Shown here: in pieces, positions 36,326 to 47,414 of the stretch
How the letters are laid out: each line of letters opens with the position of its first letter
How positions within the stretch are numbered: the stretch's first letter is position 1
NCBI GenBank assembly: GCA_019400425.1
Contig: JAFREE010000044.1
Location: 96,464-160,463 of the forward strand
Length of the DNA stretch: 64,000 nt
Source of the DNA: Hymenochaete sp. R1
Taxonomy: Eukaryota > Basidiomycota > Agaricomycetes > Hymenochaetales > Hymenochaetaceae
Direction: 5' to 3'
The notes under the pieces: generated by a model
Told to the model about the DNA's origin: nothing
The model's input: only the letters and a program-made list of their open reading frames with translations
Database searches by the model: none
Translations under genes and position numbers: made by a program

Positions 36326-38044
36326 ATGTCAACAGGAAGGACACCTCAGGACCCGTCTCGTCCGAGCAACGACCCTTCTACTCGATCAGCCGCCACATCA
36401 GCGGCGAGCTCACACCGAGACCCCCCAGTCAGTGGGGCCGGGCGTGGTTCTTCCCAAGGATCGAGAAAACGGTCTCAAGAAGAGGCGTTAGGAACGGTCC
36501 CACGCCGCCGCCGCAATGCCTCCCCTCCACGAGAGAAAGATGATCGTAAGGCTCGCTGGGGAAAGGAGTTTTACGACTGGGCAAATAATTGGACTTGGGA
36601 GGATGCAAACAGACACCTTCATTCCCAACTTTCCAAACTCCATAACCTCGATCGCCACCTTGGTCTGGCCATTCTCCGTTACATGGCAACTCATAGCTTG
36701 CCAATACCTCTGGTACACATGTTTCCTGCTCCTCCTTTGGAAGACACGGAGGAGAGGCTACTTGAACTAAAAGACTACGAGAGGCTACTCCACTTGAAGC
36801 GTATCCAATGGATGCTTTACCTTGAAGACGGTAAAGCGATACTCGATGTTTTTTTCAATGTGCTCAAAACCCCAGAGCTCCGCTCAAGCCTCCCTCCAGA
36901 CCAGTTGCGAACGGTCATCGAATCTTCGGAGAAGGTGATTCGTGCGCTTCATACAGAGCAGCAACAATCAAGTAAACGAATTGAGGTCTTGCGCTCCCAG
37001 TTTAAGACCGAATCCGGTAAACCCGCGAATCAGCAAGCCGAGATGCGTGTCGAGTTCTTGAAGTCGAAGAAGAAGGATGCCGATGATGAACTGCGTCGGA
37101 TCTGTGACAATCTCTCCGCGGGAAACGTATGGGACTCAAATGTTGTCAAAGGATTGTTTCATAGATGGGAAAGGAAGGCCAAGATGTTCAAAGCCATGGA
37201 GTGCCTCAGCATGTCATTCTTACAGCGACACTTCAGCGGAGACGCAATTATATCTCACGGGCTCGATCACAAGGCTCTTTCGGACATTCTGGAAGCAAAG
37301 GTTGACTCTGGCGGTTCCAATAACAAGAAATCCAGATCGGATTCGATTGTGGAAATGTATTTGAGCCGTTACATTGATCAATTTTGCTCTCTCAAAGAGT
37401 GTCTCGGCTTCTTTCTCGAGATGGAACGCGCTAATGCGGATACCGACTCAGGAGCAGGCAATATTTCTGATCCCACCGTGCTGCAACGACCAGTCTCTCC
37501 CAGTCTCTTTGTATCAGAAAGAGCCAGCCCTGACATAAATTCTGGCCCATCCGCATTGGATGTCGACTCTGTCACTTCTCTTGACCGTCTAGTCGATCTT
37601 GAAGCAATAACAAAAAAGTTGAGTGATAAGGCCAGGACGATGAAAACACGAATCACGACGGAAGAAATGTACAAAGGAAAGATGTCCGAAGAGCAACGTG
37701 CGCTACTTGTCCTCGGAAGGCGACGCTCGGAGCCTGAGGACGCCAGTGCACATTTCATTAGGTGGAAAGAGCTCATGGATTCATGCGGTGCAAATAAGCT
37801 TCCTGCTAGATTGGGGTTGGAGCAGTTGGGGGAGTACAGGCATCATCCAGCATGGAACCATGCGCAAGTGCTGAGAAGGCAACATAGTCGTCGCCTTCAA
37901 AAGTACCAAGAGCAGCTTCACATGACGAGCGAGGAGGCAAAATGGCTTGGTGTTAACTTTCGCGAAACACAAGACGAAGATGCGCGAAGGCCAGCCGTTC
38001 CAAAGAACTTCGTGTCATCTTTGCGTTCGTACACTCGCATCTAA
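36326..38044 (+). CDS. Unknown helical protein, family B member 1 (B1)
   Basis: Unrecognised single-exon protein of 572 residues. The first 75 are disordered with basic clusters (GSRKRSQEEALGTVPRRRR). The rest is predicted charged helix. Segments shared with B2 and B3: HLGLAILRYMATHSLPIP, WMLYLEDGKAILDVFFNVLK, LSAGNVWDSNVV, MECLSMSFLQRHFS, QFCSLKECLGFFLEM, TEEMYKGKMSEEQRALLVLG and KYQEQLHMTSEEAKWLGV. No transmembrane segment, signal peptide or enzymatic motif is visible. The start at 36326 (MSTGRTPQDP) aligns with B2 (MSRGRTPHND); an upstream ATG at 36299 is in frame. A nuclear or cytosolic scaffold is possible, but no function is assigned. Confidence 0.84.
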   Translation: MSTGRTPQDPSRPSNDPSTRSAATSAASSHRDPPVSGAGRGSSQGSRKRSQEEALGTVPRRRRNASPPREKDDRKARWGKEFYDWANNWTWEDANRHLHSQLSKLHNLDRHLGLAILRYMATHSLPIPLVHMFPAPPLEDTEERLLELKDYERLLHLKRIQWMLYLEDGKAILDVFFNVLKTPELRSSLPPDQLRTVIESSEKVIRALHTEQQQSSKRIEVLRSQFKTESGKPANQQAEMRVEFLKSKKKDADDELRRICDNLSAGNVWDSNVVKGLFHRWERKAKMFKAMECLSMSFLQRHFSGDAIISHGLDHKALSDILEAKVDSGGSNNKKSRSDSIVEMYLSRYIDQFCSLKECLGFFLEMERANADTDSGAGNISDPTVLQRPVSPSLFVSERASPDINSGPSALDVDSVTSLDRLVDLEAITKKLSDKARTMKTRITTEEMYKGKMSEEQRALLVLGRRRSEPEDASAHFIRWKELMDSCGANKLPARLGLEQLGEYRHHPAWNHAQVLRRQHSRRLQKYQEQLHMTSEEAKWLGVNFRETQDEDARRPAVPKNFVSSLRSYTRI

Positions 38045-38431
38045 ACCCTTCACAGGGATTCGATCGTTAGATCGATCATGCACAGTACGTGCAATACGGC
38101 TAGGTTATTCTACTTGCTGCTTGACCAATACCTTTTTGAGAAGATGCCCAATCAATGCTATAATATAAGAACTGTTTTATCCCTCCTTCTCTTCCCCCGC
38201 ACGTCCTTCCCGACTATTCATTATGATTAAGTGTCGTAACTTGCCTTCATATATGGGTTCCCTGTAAATCCCCAATATGTATAAAGTATGTTTCATTTGT
38301 TTTCAGTGAGTGCAGTTTGCCTGTTTCGTCAAAAGAAATACATAGAAATAAAAGTATATGCTTTATACAAAAACTTGTTGGTGAAAAGTAGCATTAACCC
38401 TACTAGGCGTTCGGCGTGGCACAAAAGCTCG
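38045..38431. other. Intergenic between convergent B1 and D1
   Basis: About 390 nt of AT-rich 3' flanks of two convergent genes. No other feature. Confidence 0.5.
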
Positions 38432-39832
38432 TCAACCTCCTTCCCAGCTGGGATCCCCGAAGTTCTCGTCAAATTCCATGGCGAGGCTAAGGAGTTCCGC
38501 TATTTCTTCGTTGCTAAAGAGTGCAGAGATACCTGCCTTTATATCCACATCCATTAGGTCCTTTGGTTGAGGGGGGAGAAGGGGAACGGGAGATGATCGG
38601 CTTTGGGCTGATTCACCCACAGTGACGAGGTCAAGTCGGGACGGAGAAGGATGACGAGAAGGCTTTGGAGGATCCTCCTCCCCGCCAGTGAGGTCCGCTG
38701 AGAGTCGAAGATCAGCTACAATAGTATCACTTACTTGCAGAGAGGCGGCTGGCAGTTGAGACCCTGCATTATTCAGAGCCTGTCGTATGTCCCTACGCTC
38801 CGCTACATACGCGTTCCGTAACACTTGGATGTTATAATCCACGGATGTATGTGACCCCGTACTTTTTGTCCGTGACATAAAACCGTTTTGGTGGCTCAAC
38901 TCGTCTCTTTTCCGTTTGAGACGAAGCATCGCATTCGCCACATCCTGGAATCCATGAATAACTTTTTCAAATGCGAAGGGTTTTTTAATTTGAGAGAGTT
39001 TTTCTTCGTTGTATTTAAGCCACTTTCGCTCGCGCTCCTCCGCATTCTTCAATTTCTTCCAGTCATCTTTGATACCTTCGACCGTGGAAGCTTCAGACAT
39101 GAGAACATCCCAACGTGCTCTATGAATGATATCAGCCTTCTCAAAGCGATTCTTGATGATATGTTCCAGCCGCTGCTCTACATCACGTCTGCTATCAACG
39201 TCAAGGAGCTTCGGTACTGTGCCTTTCTTGTTCTTCAAAAGCGCAAGGAACTCGTCTAACTCCGTATCCGTTGCTTTGTGCTTCTCTGGCATACCGCGTA
39301 CGGCTGGTAAGATCTCGAGGGCTTCTTTCATCGCCTTTGCTAGGTATTTCCGTATCTCCCACATTCTTGTCCTGACGACTTTACCTTTAAAATCCCTCAG
39401 GTCTACCAAGCGACGCGCGAGTTCGGAAACGAGTTTTTGATGATAGGCAAGCGACTCGCGGCCGTATTTATCACGGAGATTCACTTGAAAATGCTGGTGG
39501 TTGAACGAAGGGAGGTCCCTGCGTTTCAGTTCGCTGGACGTGGCAGATCCGGTTTGACTGGTTGAGGTAGAGGCGACGCTGGAGTCGCGTTCGACGTCTT
39601 TGACTTTGGTTCTCTGTCGCTTTCTTGATCTCGATGAGCTACCTTCCGGCTGCTCTGAGTCTGGCACAGAACGAGGGATCTCAGAGCGACCAGGAGCATT
39701 CGAGGAGTCAGCCTGGGAGTGCATCTCGTGAACGCGCTTTGAGGATATCCTCGTTTGTGTAGCAAGGGACAAGCTCGGGTTTGGCATCGGAGGCTCTGGA
39801 CCAGGAAATGGCGGTGGAAATGGTGGACTCAT
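38432..39832 (-). CDS. Unknown helical protein D1
   Basis: Unrecognised single-exon protein of 466 residues. It begins with a Pro-rich tail (MSPPFPPPFPGPEPP), then a Ser-rich segment with a strong basic cluster (SSSRSRKRQRTKVKD). Long charged helices follow (RDVEQRLEHIIKNRFEKAD, KKLKNAEERERKWLKYNEEK, MLRLKRKRDEL), then a Pro/Ser-rich linker. It ends in an acidic-hydrophobic segment (ALFSNEEIAELLSLAMEFDE). No motif of families A, B or C aligns convincingly, but the overall build is the same: disordered basic head plus coiled-coil body. It is convergent with B1. Function unknown. Confidence 0.78.
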   Translation of the reverse strand: MSPPFPPPFPGPEPPMPNPSLSLATQTRISSKRVHEMHSQADSSNAPGRSEIPRSVPDSEQPEGSSSRSRKRQRTKVKDVERDSSVASTSTSQTGSATSSELKRRDLPSFNHQHFQVNLRDKYGRESLAYHQKLVSELARRLVDLRDFKGKVVRTRMWEIRKYLAKAMKEALEILPAVRGMPEKHKATDTELDEFLALLKNKKGTVPKLLDVDSRRDVEQRLEHIIKNRFEKADIIHRARWDVLMSEASTVEGIKDDWKKLKNAEERERKWLKYNEEKLSQIKKPFAFEKVIHGFQDVANAMLRLKRKRDELSHQNGFMSRTKSTGSHTSVDYNIQVLRNAYVAERRDIRQALNNAGSQLPAASLQVSDTIVADLRLSADLTGGEEDPPKPSRHPSPSRLDLVTVGESAQSRSSPVPLLPPQPKDLMDVDIKAGISALFSNEEIAELLSLAMEFDENFGDPSWEGG

Positions 39833-40607
39833 GTGGCGTCGTTTATTCCCACGGGGAGAAGCGTCGCCCGTAGTGTTTTGTCGTGGAGGAATTATACCTG
39901 GATAGGCGCTGAGGTTAGCATTGAATAAAATGAGGGAGAAATTCTGCTTACTGTGAGTGATATACTATTTACGAGTTTCGTTGAGTGGAATGAGCTTGTA
40001 GAGGAGAACAAACGGCAAAGAAATGTCGCTTCCCGGTCTGTGCTTAAATACCCCGCTGCGGAGACGAGCATTGCAGCACCCAAGATTCGACAAGCGAAAC
40101 GTAATGTTCAAGCGAGCAATGAGGATAGAATAGAGTTTGCACACAAGAGGTGCCACCAATTGCCAAGACAGCTGATGCCCTGTGGAAGAATATATTCCTA
40201 TGGCCTAGGATGTCGTTAAACGGACATAAAAGCAAACATGATACGCTGGGCGCTTCGTCGAGAGAATATCGCTACCTGCAAGCCTGTCACTCGAAAGGTT
40301 TTCGGCGATAGTGTTTGGTCAGCATTGTCGAGACTGAATCAAAGTAGTGAGAATGTGACTTTTAGGTCTTTGCATTGGGAAGAAAATGGTGATGAAGGAG
40401 GGAAGAAGAGTTCAAAGCGTATACTTTCCTTGGCTTGGTATTGTGAGTAAGCGAATTGGGTTATATATTCTCACAATCACGAGATTCTTCGTGCCATTTC
40501 CAGGAGAATACCCGGAGATATACCCGGTCGGTCCTAAGCTTTAAGCTTAAGCCTAAGCCTGAAACTCAAGCCAGCGCCTCTAATCGACTGACGAACTCTG
40601 AAATAGC
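39833..40607. other. Divergent promoter region, D1 / CstF2-like gene
   Basis: 775 nt between diverging starts. A short run CTTAAGCCTAAGCCTGAA lies at about 40546-40563, 45-60 nt before the plus-strand ATG. No gene is recognised. Confidence 0.45.
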
Positions 40608-41560
40608 ATGGCAACTCTGCCGGAGGACCAGCTCCTCGAACTCCTCACTCAACTCCAAAAGACGACCCCGGACCAATCGCGCGAAATCCTGAACAGCCAG
40701 CCCCCCATCGCCTATGCCCTCGTCCCGCTCATGGCAAAACTTGGTATCATTAACCCCGACGTTCTCCATGTATGCGTTCTCTTCATTGCATCGTAAATCA
40801 CCGGTCAAACGTCTGATTGCACTATGAATGGACGAATAGAGTACATTACAAGCATATGCAGCTTCCTCTGCTCAGCCCAACAACTTAAACGCCTCTACAA
40901 CGCCCATCCCCCAACCTCCAACTGCGATCCCACCACACATCGCCCAAGCAGCCTCCTATATCCCTTCCTCACATACTCCTCCTCCTCCCACGGGCACACC
41001 TTCAACAGTAGTTGCAGCATCGCACATACCTCCGGGATACCCAGCGTACGGAGCCCCACCAGGCTCATACGGTAGTGGATACCAGGTTCAACAGCAGGCG
41101 CCGCCGCCCTACGGGACTGGATCGGTGCCTCCTCATCCGATGCAAGCTGTGTATGGCGCGCCCTCTGGGACTCCTGTAGCGGCGGCGGCTGGTGCAGTAC
41201 AGCAGCAGCAAGGAGGCTCGGGATCGAACCCTGCCGTGCTGGGTGCCTTGAGTAACTTCCCTGATGACCAAAAGGTACGCGTTACTCCGCCGGTTTTGTC
41301 AACTCGTAGTCCTTCTCACAAACCGAAATCTCTTGAAATACACTTATTCACCAACTCGATTGTAGGAAATGATCATGCGCGTCATCCAAATGACTCCTGA
41401 GCAGATCCGGATGCTGCCACCCCAAGACCGGGCTATCACTCTACAGCTGGTACGTATTTTCTTCTCTCTTTTCTCCGCGTATTATTCTAGTCACACATTT
41501 GGACAAGTTTTACTAAAATACATGTTGCAGAGAACGACATTGGGGTTACCAGCGGAGTGA
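40608..41560 (+). CDS. CstF2/Rna15-type hinge and C-terminal domain protein
   Basis: Predicted mRNA 3'-end processing or transcription-termination factor of 236 residues. Exons: 40608-40769, 40840-41274, 41366-41449 and 41531-41560. The N-terminus (LPEDQLLELLTQLQKTTPDQ, then LVPLMAKLGIINPDVLHSTL) matches the CstF2 hinge. A Pro/Ala/Gln-rich spacer follows, and the C-terminal helical domain reads EMIMRVIQMTPEQIRMLPPQ and ITLQLRTTLGLP. The RRM found at the front of animal CstF64 is absent: the first exon starts directly with the hinge, and the 775 nt upstream contain no RRM-like frame. This RRM-less layout resembles the fission yeast Ctf1-type protein. Exon phases close throughout. Confidence 0.85.
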
Positions 41561-41704
41561 TGGTTCTCTGAGCAGAGACGGAGGGAGAAGATAAATAAAA
41601 GAGTATTGGGAAAGGGTATGGTTGCAAAACGACTCTTGGAAGATGGCTCGAAAACCAGGTCGGTCCGTCGACGTAAGGGAGACATACGAAACGTCCTCCA
41701 TAGT

Positions 41705-42236
41705 TTAGTCGACCTTGACGCCTTTCATCCGCAGGTCGTTCTTTGCCGTCGCGATCTCCTGTAGAAAAGAGACGTATAGTTAGTTATTAGCTACTCCACC
41801 AAACGGTAGATCACCCCCAAAAAGACCGTATGGCCATTCACATTGTAAACGCAGACGCGCAATCAGATATGAGTAGAGTATCCATGTAACGTACCTTCAT
41901 GAGCTCCTCAAACGCCTCCGGCACGTCGTTGAACGTGTACAGCCCCAGTCCCATCTCTGTCAGCGAGTACGAACCAAGGCAGACAAGCAGCCACCAAGGT
42001 ACCTACACCCGGCCATTCACAAGTCGCAATTCACGAGCCGTCATATCACAAACGAAGTTTAAAGATAACGTGAGCCGTGATTGAAAAGGCGGAGGAGGAG
42101 GAACACGCACGACGGGTAAGAGCTGGTCCACGACCGACTCGTCTATGAGAGGGACGGTGAAGAGCTTGAACCACGCAAGCGCGTACGCGAAGGTGACGAC
42201 GCCGGCGTAGGTCGCGAAACGCGTTGCGCGCGTCAT
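41705..42236 (-). CDS. DPM3: Dolichol-phosphate mannosyltransferase subunit 3
   Basis: Small ER membrane protein that stabilises the dolichol-phosphate-mannose synthase, the mannose donor system for N- and O-glycans and GPI anchors. Exons: 42111-42236, 41895-42002 and 41705-41758, giving 95 residues, the usual length. Sequence landmarks: ATYAGVVTFAYALAWFKLF (TM1), DQLLPVVPWWLLVCLGSYSL (TM2), GLYTFNDVPEAFEELMKEI and the conserved end AKNDLRMKGVKVD. All phases close. Confidence 0.92.
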
Positions 42237-42727
42237 CTAGTCTAAGGTCGTCGTTTTTTTATCGAATGTTTTGAAGGGACTTTGAGTGCTTTGGACCCGG
42301 GATGGCGGGTTTGGGAGGTGGGTGGTTGGCGAGTTGATATTAATATTGGTCCAAGACGTGGCCGCTGCAAGCATCGCGTGTCATTGGTGAGCGATCGGCG
42401 GTTGGAGACAGATTCGGCAAACGCGTTTCTCTCGGGCAGAGATTAACGAGTTCACGAAAAACATGCATGCAAATAGCTAAGAAAAGTAGAAATACATTGG
42501 TTTCGAAGGTCACAAGCAAGCGTCAGGGTTCGTCAGATATGATACATAGAGAGAAACAGAAGAGGGAGAAAAACAGAATCAAGAACGAGACAAGAATAAA
42601 TCCTAGTATCGTCATCTGTATCAAGAAGAAAAAAAGAGAGAAAATTTTATTAAAGAAGAAACACGAAAGCTTTCCGTGAAAAGTTCCCATCAAAGAGAAA
42701 GGCTGTGAAAAGAGATCGAGGAGTTCC
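42237..42727. other. Intergenic, purine-rich stretch
   Basis: About 490 nt with the DPM3 promoter and the 3' flank of the coiled-coil gene. From about 42540 to 42670 the plus strand is strongly A/G-rich. No gene is recognised. Confidence 0.45.
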
Positions 42728-43908
42728 TTAGGTAGACGCCCCATCTACCTCCACGCGCATCGTCTCAAACCGTCTCGATTCGCCTTCCGCGCGCGCCACC
42801 TCCCCCACAAGCCGGTTCTCGCGCTCTTGCATCCGTTCTTCCCTATTAAAACAATCTCCATCAGCACAGCACCCAAAACGTAGAGAAAGAAAGGGAAGGG
42901 GGTCCTGTAGGTAAATAAAACGCACATTCCGATAATTAATGCTCGAATTTGGGCGATTTGGGCGAGTGCGGTCTGCGCTGGGGCAGAGCCTTGCTGCTGG
43001 GCTTGCCTCGCAGACGCAGTCCCCGAGGTCGAAGCGGAAGACTGCTCCCCAGCCCCATCCCTTCCTCCCTCGTTCGTTCTCATACCAGATGCAGAGGCGG
43101 ATACTCTCCCACGATGCGGCGGAGAGCCCAAGAATGATATCGACCCAGCAGGGTCATCGATGGCAATGGAGGCGTCGGAGGGAAGAGGGGATGTACTCTC
43201 GGCTTGGGGCAGGAACATGGAGGTCATGTCTGCGCTTGACATACCAACCCCAATAGGGGCAATAGGCCCGAGGAGGGAGCGCGAAGAGAGGTTGGTCGTG
43301 TTTGCGGGAATGTTGAGAGTTGTCTGTTGAAAAGATAAATTGTTTGATAATTAGAGCTCTGGGTACGATATTCGCGTGGATGAGAGCGTACGCACTTGCC
43401 AGTTCTCGCCCGCTAGTTTGGCAAGCTCACGCTCGAGCATCTTCTCCCGGCTCTTCACTCTTCGTCCACGATGATTGTTAACCCCAAGTTTTGCTATACC
43501 GTGCACAGGAGACATACCGTTCAAGCTCAGCCATGCAACGCTCGTTCTCCCTCTGCGTCCCAACGAGGATAAGCTCCAAGTTCTTGTACTCGCGCTCCAG
43601 CTCCTGGATATGCTCGATTGGGGGACGCTGCGAGAGCGCGTCTTGTAACGAGAGGACCTGAGCTTTGAGCTGACCACAAAAAGGAAGCACAAGTTAATCC
43701 AAAAAAACACACTTCTCGTTTATATCCGAAGCTCAAGATCACCAACCTTGTCATTTTCGCGTTCGGCATCCACGAATTGACGAGCAAGGGCTCCTTCTGG
43801 CGATTCTTCCCTGGTACGGTCCTTAATGATGCCTAGGTCATCTGCGTTTGAACCTGAGGCTGAGGTGTTTCTGAGGTGCTGATTCCTGAGCGTTTGCGAC
43901 TTGCGCAT
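42728..43908 (-). CDS. Coiled-coil protein of unknown function
   Basis: Unrecognised 296-residue protein, exons 43747-43908, 43518-43669, 43396-43459, 42926-43323 and 42728-42842; phases close. It has a short basic N-terminus (MRKSQTLRNQHLR) and a long coiled coil over exons 1-3 (LKAQVLSLQDALSQRPP, HIQELEREYKNLELIL, KMLERELAKLAGENW). A Ser/Pro-rich low-complexity middle carries FLGSPPHRGRVSAS, and a second short coil (RMQERENRLVGEVARAEG) ends the protein. The intron-rich structure sets it apart from the A-D proteins and suggests an older gene. It diverges from the phosphotransferase gene with 313 nt between starts. Confidence 0.75.
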
Positions 43909-44221
43909 GGCCTCTCGCGTTCTTTGCGCCCGTGCTCGTGTGCACTATAGATAAGGCGAAAGGCAAAGGCCTGAAAGCACTGATAGCCCGGATTCACGGT
44001 TATGTTGAGATAGTTGTTGTGTCGATCATCGGTTCCGAACTCCGATTCCAACGTTCCAGGGGAGGGGGGGGAAGACAGGGCAAAACCGTGACTTGGGCCC
44101 GCTCGACGACGTCATGAATGTGCTTGTACTTTGAGCTCATTGCCAACAACGCACCTTTTGCTCATTAACCACCCAACTTCGACGACAACGACGGCGACGA
44201 ACAGGGCACAGTAATACACAG
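43909..44221. promoter_or_regulatory. Bidirectional promoter, coiled-coil gene / phosphotransferase
   Basis: 313 nt between diverging start codons, with a G-rich run (GGGGAGGGGGGG) near 44060. No TATA box is evident. Confidence 0.5.
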
Positions 44222-46215
44222 ATGGGCTACGTTCCAAAGCACGCTCTCCAGAATCTGGACAAGTACCAGTATAGAGGTGTCGACAAGTTGCGTTATGTTC
44301 TCTTCTTTTCCATATGCGCTTTTTCATGGGAAAAAAAAACTCACCTTCTGCTAGATCCATCCTCTCAAAATATGTCCTGAACCCATACTGGAACCAGCTC
44401 GTCAAGCTATGGCCAAAGTCTGTTGCACCCAATACCGTACGCCCAATCTTTGCTGGAGCATTTGTCGGCCCAATCAGATCGACTGAGTTGAAAGCTTTCG
44501 GTTGTAGATAACCTTGACGGGCCTCTCTCTCGTTTTCATGAATTTCCTCACGATGTTGTACTACGATCCGAACTACTACTGTGTAAAACACGGGGTGGTC
44601 ATGCCTCAGTGGATATATTTCACGTACGTCGTTGACCTCGGGTGCCCTTCCTTCCTTTTCTGTTGTATGTGTTGCATTAATTGGCGACAACTACTGATAT
44701 GTGGGTTGGGTATAGGTGGGCTGCAGGACTATTTTTGTACCAAAGCTTAGATGCAATAGATGGGTGAGTGGTTTCTTTGTTATTTCCGGCATTCCTCTGC
44801 GAGGTGTTCAAGACAAAACGTTTTTCAGAAAGCAAGCCAGGAGGACTCAGATGGCAGGTCCTTTAGGAGAAATGTTTGACCACGGTTCGTTCGCATACAC
44901 CCTCATAATGATTTCGTTCTTAATCTAACCTCAAACACCCTTCTTAAAGGTTGCGACGCAATCAATACCACCGTACGTCACTCCTTTAAATTCATCATCG
45001 CTTTCGACTTACCCTCCCCCTGTACGTACTCAGCTCGAAGCTATCCTAGCATGCTACGCCCTCAACCTCGGTCGCTCCTGGTGGACGGTCGCGTCCCAGA
45101 CCGCCACTCTCGCCAACTTCTACCTCACCACCTGGGAAGAGTATCACACCGGCCAGCTCTTCCTTGGTGTCTTCTCGGGACCCGTCGAGGGTATACTGAT
45201 GATCGTGGGGTTGTACGTAGTCACTGGGTTGTACGGTATGTTCCTTTCTCCCTACCTTCTTAGCCTTTATACTCATCTTCGCTCTCCTGACAATGGTGAT
45301 TTGCTTATGTGGTAAATCTGCGATTTTCTTTGGACGGATGGACGCTCTTTGAAGGCCCGACGTTCTGGGACCAAGACGTACTCTCCTTCCTTGGGCTAGA
45401 CCGGCTCAAGACTACAATCCCTAGCGCCCCCCTCAACGTCACATTCATGTACATCGGCGGATTCGGCCTCCTCTTCAACATCATCACCTCCATTGCCAAC
45501 GTCCGTACCTCCACCCACACCACCGGTCCCTCCTCTCCCCAATCCCAACAACAGCCGCAGTCGACCTCCCGCCTCACGCGCATCAAACCCCTCCTCCGTA
45601 TCCTCCCCTTTCCCCTCGCCACCCTCCTCCACCTCTCCCTTCTCTCCTCCCCAACCCCGACCACCTCAACCATCCTTCATTCCCCGCTCTTTCTCCCCTT
45701 CCTCGTCTCGTGGGGCCTCCAGTTTGCACACCAGGTCGGGCGCATGATCCTCGCGCACCTAACACAGAGACGGGATATGCCGTTCTGGGAGTGGGGCTGG
45801 GTTCTTTTGGGGGTTGGGGGCGTGGATTTAAACGCGAGGGTTTTGTTTGGGAGGTTCGTACTATGATACTTTTGCAATTTCCTCCTCTTTGGCCCGCCCT
45901 CTTCTCCGTTCCCCGTTTCTGTGACCCGGTCCCAACTAAAAGGCATTGGACGTGCACTGACATCTCACCTCTTCTCTTCGTATGCACAGAGACCCTCTCT
46001 TGCTCTCTACCTACCCCTCCATCCGTATCTTCGTCTACACCTCTCTCATCCTCTCCCTCGCCTCCTACGCCCGCTTCGTCTACCTCGTCATCGGCGACAT
46101 CACCAACTATCTGGGCATCGCATGCTTCACCGTGCGCAAGAAAGGGAAGGATGGTGTGTGGCGGAGCGCGGTACCTGGGGAGAAGGGAGAGGCAAAGGAA
46201 GCGAAGCGGAAGTGA
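44222..46215 (+). CDS. CPT1: Choline/ethanolamine phosphotransferase (CDP-alcohol family)
   Basis: Integral ER/Golgi enzyme for the last Kennedy-pathway step: CDP-choline or CDP-ethanolamine plus diacylglycerol gives phosphatidylcholine or phosphatidylethanolamine. Exons: 44222-44286, 44355-44436, 44508-44623, 44716-44763, 44829-44884, 44950-44972, 45034-45235, 45355-45853 and 45990-46215, giving 438 residues. The catalytic CDP-alcohol signature DG(2)AR(8)G(3)D(3)D is complete (DAIDGKQARRTQ, MAGPLGEMFDHGCD). Before it come YVLNPYWNQLVKLWPKSVAP and NTITLTGLSLVF. Several membrane helices follow and the end is Lys-rich (KGEAKEAKRK). Acceptor 45354 was chosen because it gives YGPTFWDQDV. CPT1 versus EPT1 cannot be told apart here. 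Confidence 0.92.
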
Positions 46216-46586
46216 GTGTACGGGTATGGGATGCTGGGTTTATGTTTGGAAAGCAGAGAGGAAGGTATTGTGGGGTTGACTGTGATTATGATAGGATGGA
46301 CAATTGTTTCTTTGTATCAAGCTCGACTTTCGTCGACTTAGGTATCTATCGTCACACGTTCCATAGCAAGCCATATTTTATATTATCAGACGTTCGAAAC
46401 ACAAAAACCAGACCACGGACACGAACACGGAAACGCATTAAACAGCACGCCCGTTTCAATCATACAGAAAGAGTACATATAAAAGCTTAGAAATGAAGAT
46501 AAGACACAGTCGACTTGGGGCATGGGGGGTCCTGCCATTATAAAGGCCAAAAAAAGATTTCCTAGGCGACGTTGCGAGTGGCCGAC
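46216..46586. other. Intergenic between convergent phosphotransferase and H3 genes
   Basis: 370 nt of 3' flanks. Nothing beyond likely untranslated sequence is seen. Confidence 0.5.
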
Positions 46587-47414
46587 TTAAGAGGTCCTCT
46601 CGCCACGGAGGCGACGGGCAAGGACAAGGTCCTTGGGTTGAATAGTCACACGCTTGGCGTGAATCTATAACAGAGCATTAGAACAGTAGACAAGTATTTT
46701 TATTTCGACGGGGATACGCACGGCAGCCAAGTTGGTGTCCTCAAACAAGGAGACGAGGTAAGCCTCTGCAGCCTCCTGAAGGGCCATGACGGCCGAGGAC
46801 TGGAAGCGCAGGTCGGTCTGGGAATGACGAAAACCGAAGAGGGAGGATAGAAGACGATAAGTGTTGAGTTACCCGATAAGGAAAGTTCAGACATGCTGCG
46901 GCTTACCTTGAAGTCCTGGGCGATCTCACGGACGAGGCGCTGGAAGGGCAGCTTCCTGATGAGAAGCTCGGTCGACTTTTGGTAACGACGAATTTCACGG
47001 AGGGCGACAGTTCCGGGCCTGAAACGATGAGGCTTCTTGACACCACCAGTCGCGGGCTGTGTTGCGACAAAAGGGAGTCAGAAAATGAACATGAGTCAGA
47101 CAATGCAATAGGGATGACGCGCGGCGCAGGATATGCGTCTCGAAATGATGCATTGTTCCGTCGTCGTCGCGCGTCTTTAAGGGAAGTTGAGACTTACCGC
47201 GGCGGTCTTACGAGCAGCCTTGGTCGCGAGCTGCTTACGCGGGGCCTTTCCTGAATGCAGAAGGCGATGAGAAGGGCGAAACGCAAAACGATGGTAGGAG
47301 CATAGACGAACCTCCGGTGGACTTGCGAGCAGTTTGCTGTAAAGGATGACACCAATAAGTACATTAATCTCTATCAGAGATACGAAAGAATATACGAGCC
47401 TTTGTGCGAGCCAT
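46587..47414 (-). CDS. HHT1: Histone H3
   Basis: Core nucleosome histone. Exons: 47400-47414, 47312-47336, 47198-47250, 46907-47056, 46722-46817 and 46587-46664, giving 138 residues. It reads [96 protein letters not shown] and [20 protein letters not shown]. Five introns are many for H3. The first follows AAG of Lys4 and requires a GC donor (GCTCGT). Differences from common H3 are one extra Ala after the K27-like site (KTAAPATGG) and an altered C-terminus ([15 protein letters not shown]). Whether this is the main H3 or a variant cannot be told without the rest of the genome. Confidence 0.93.
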
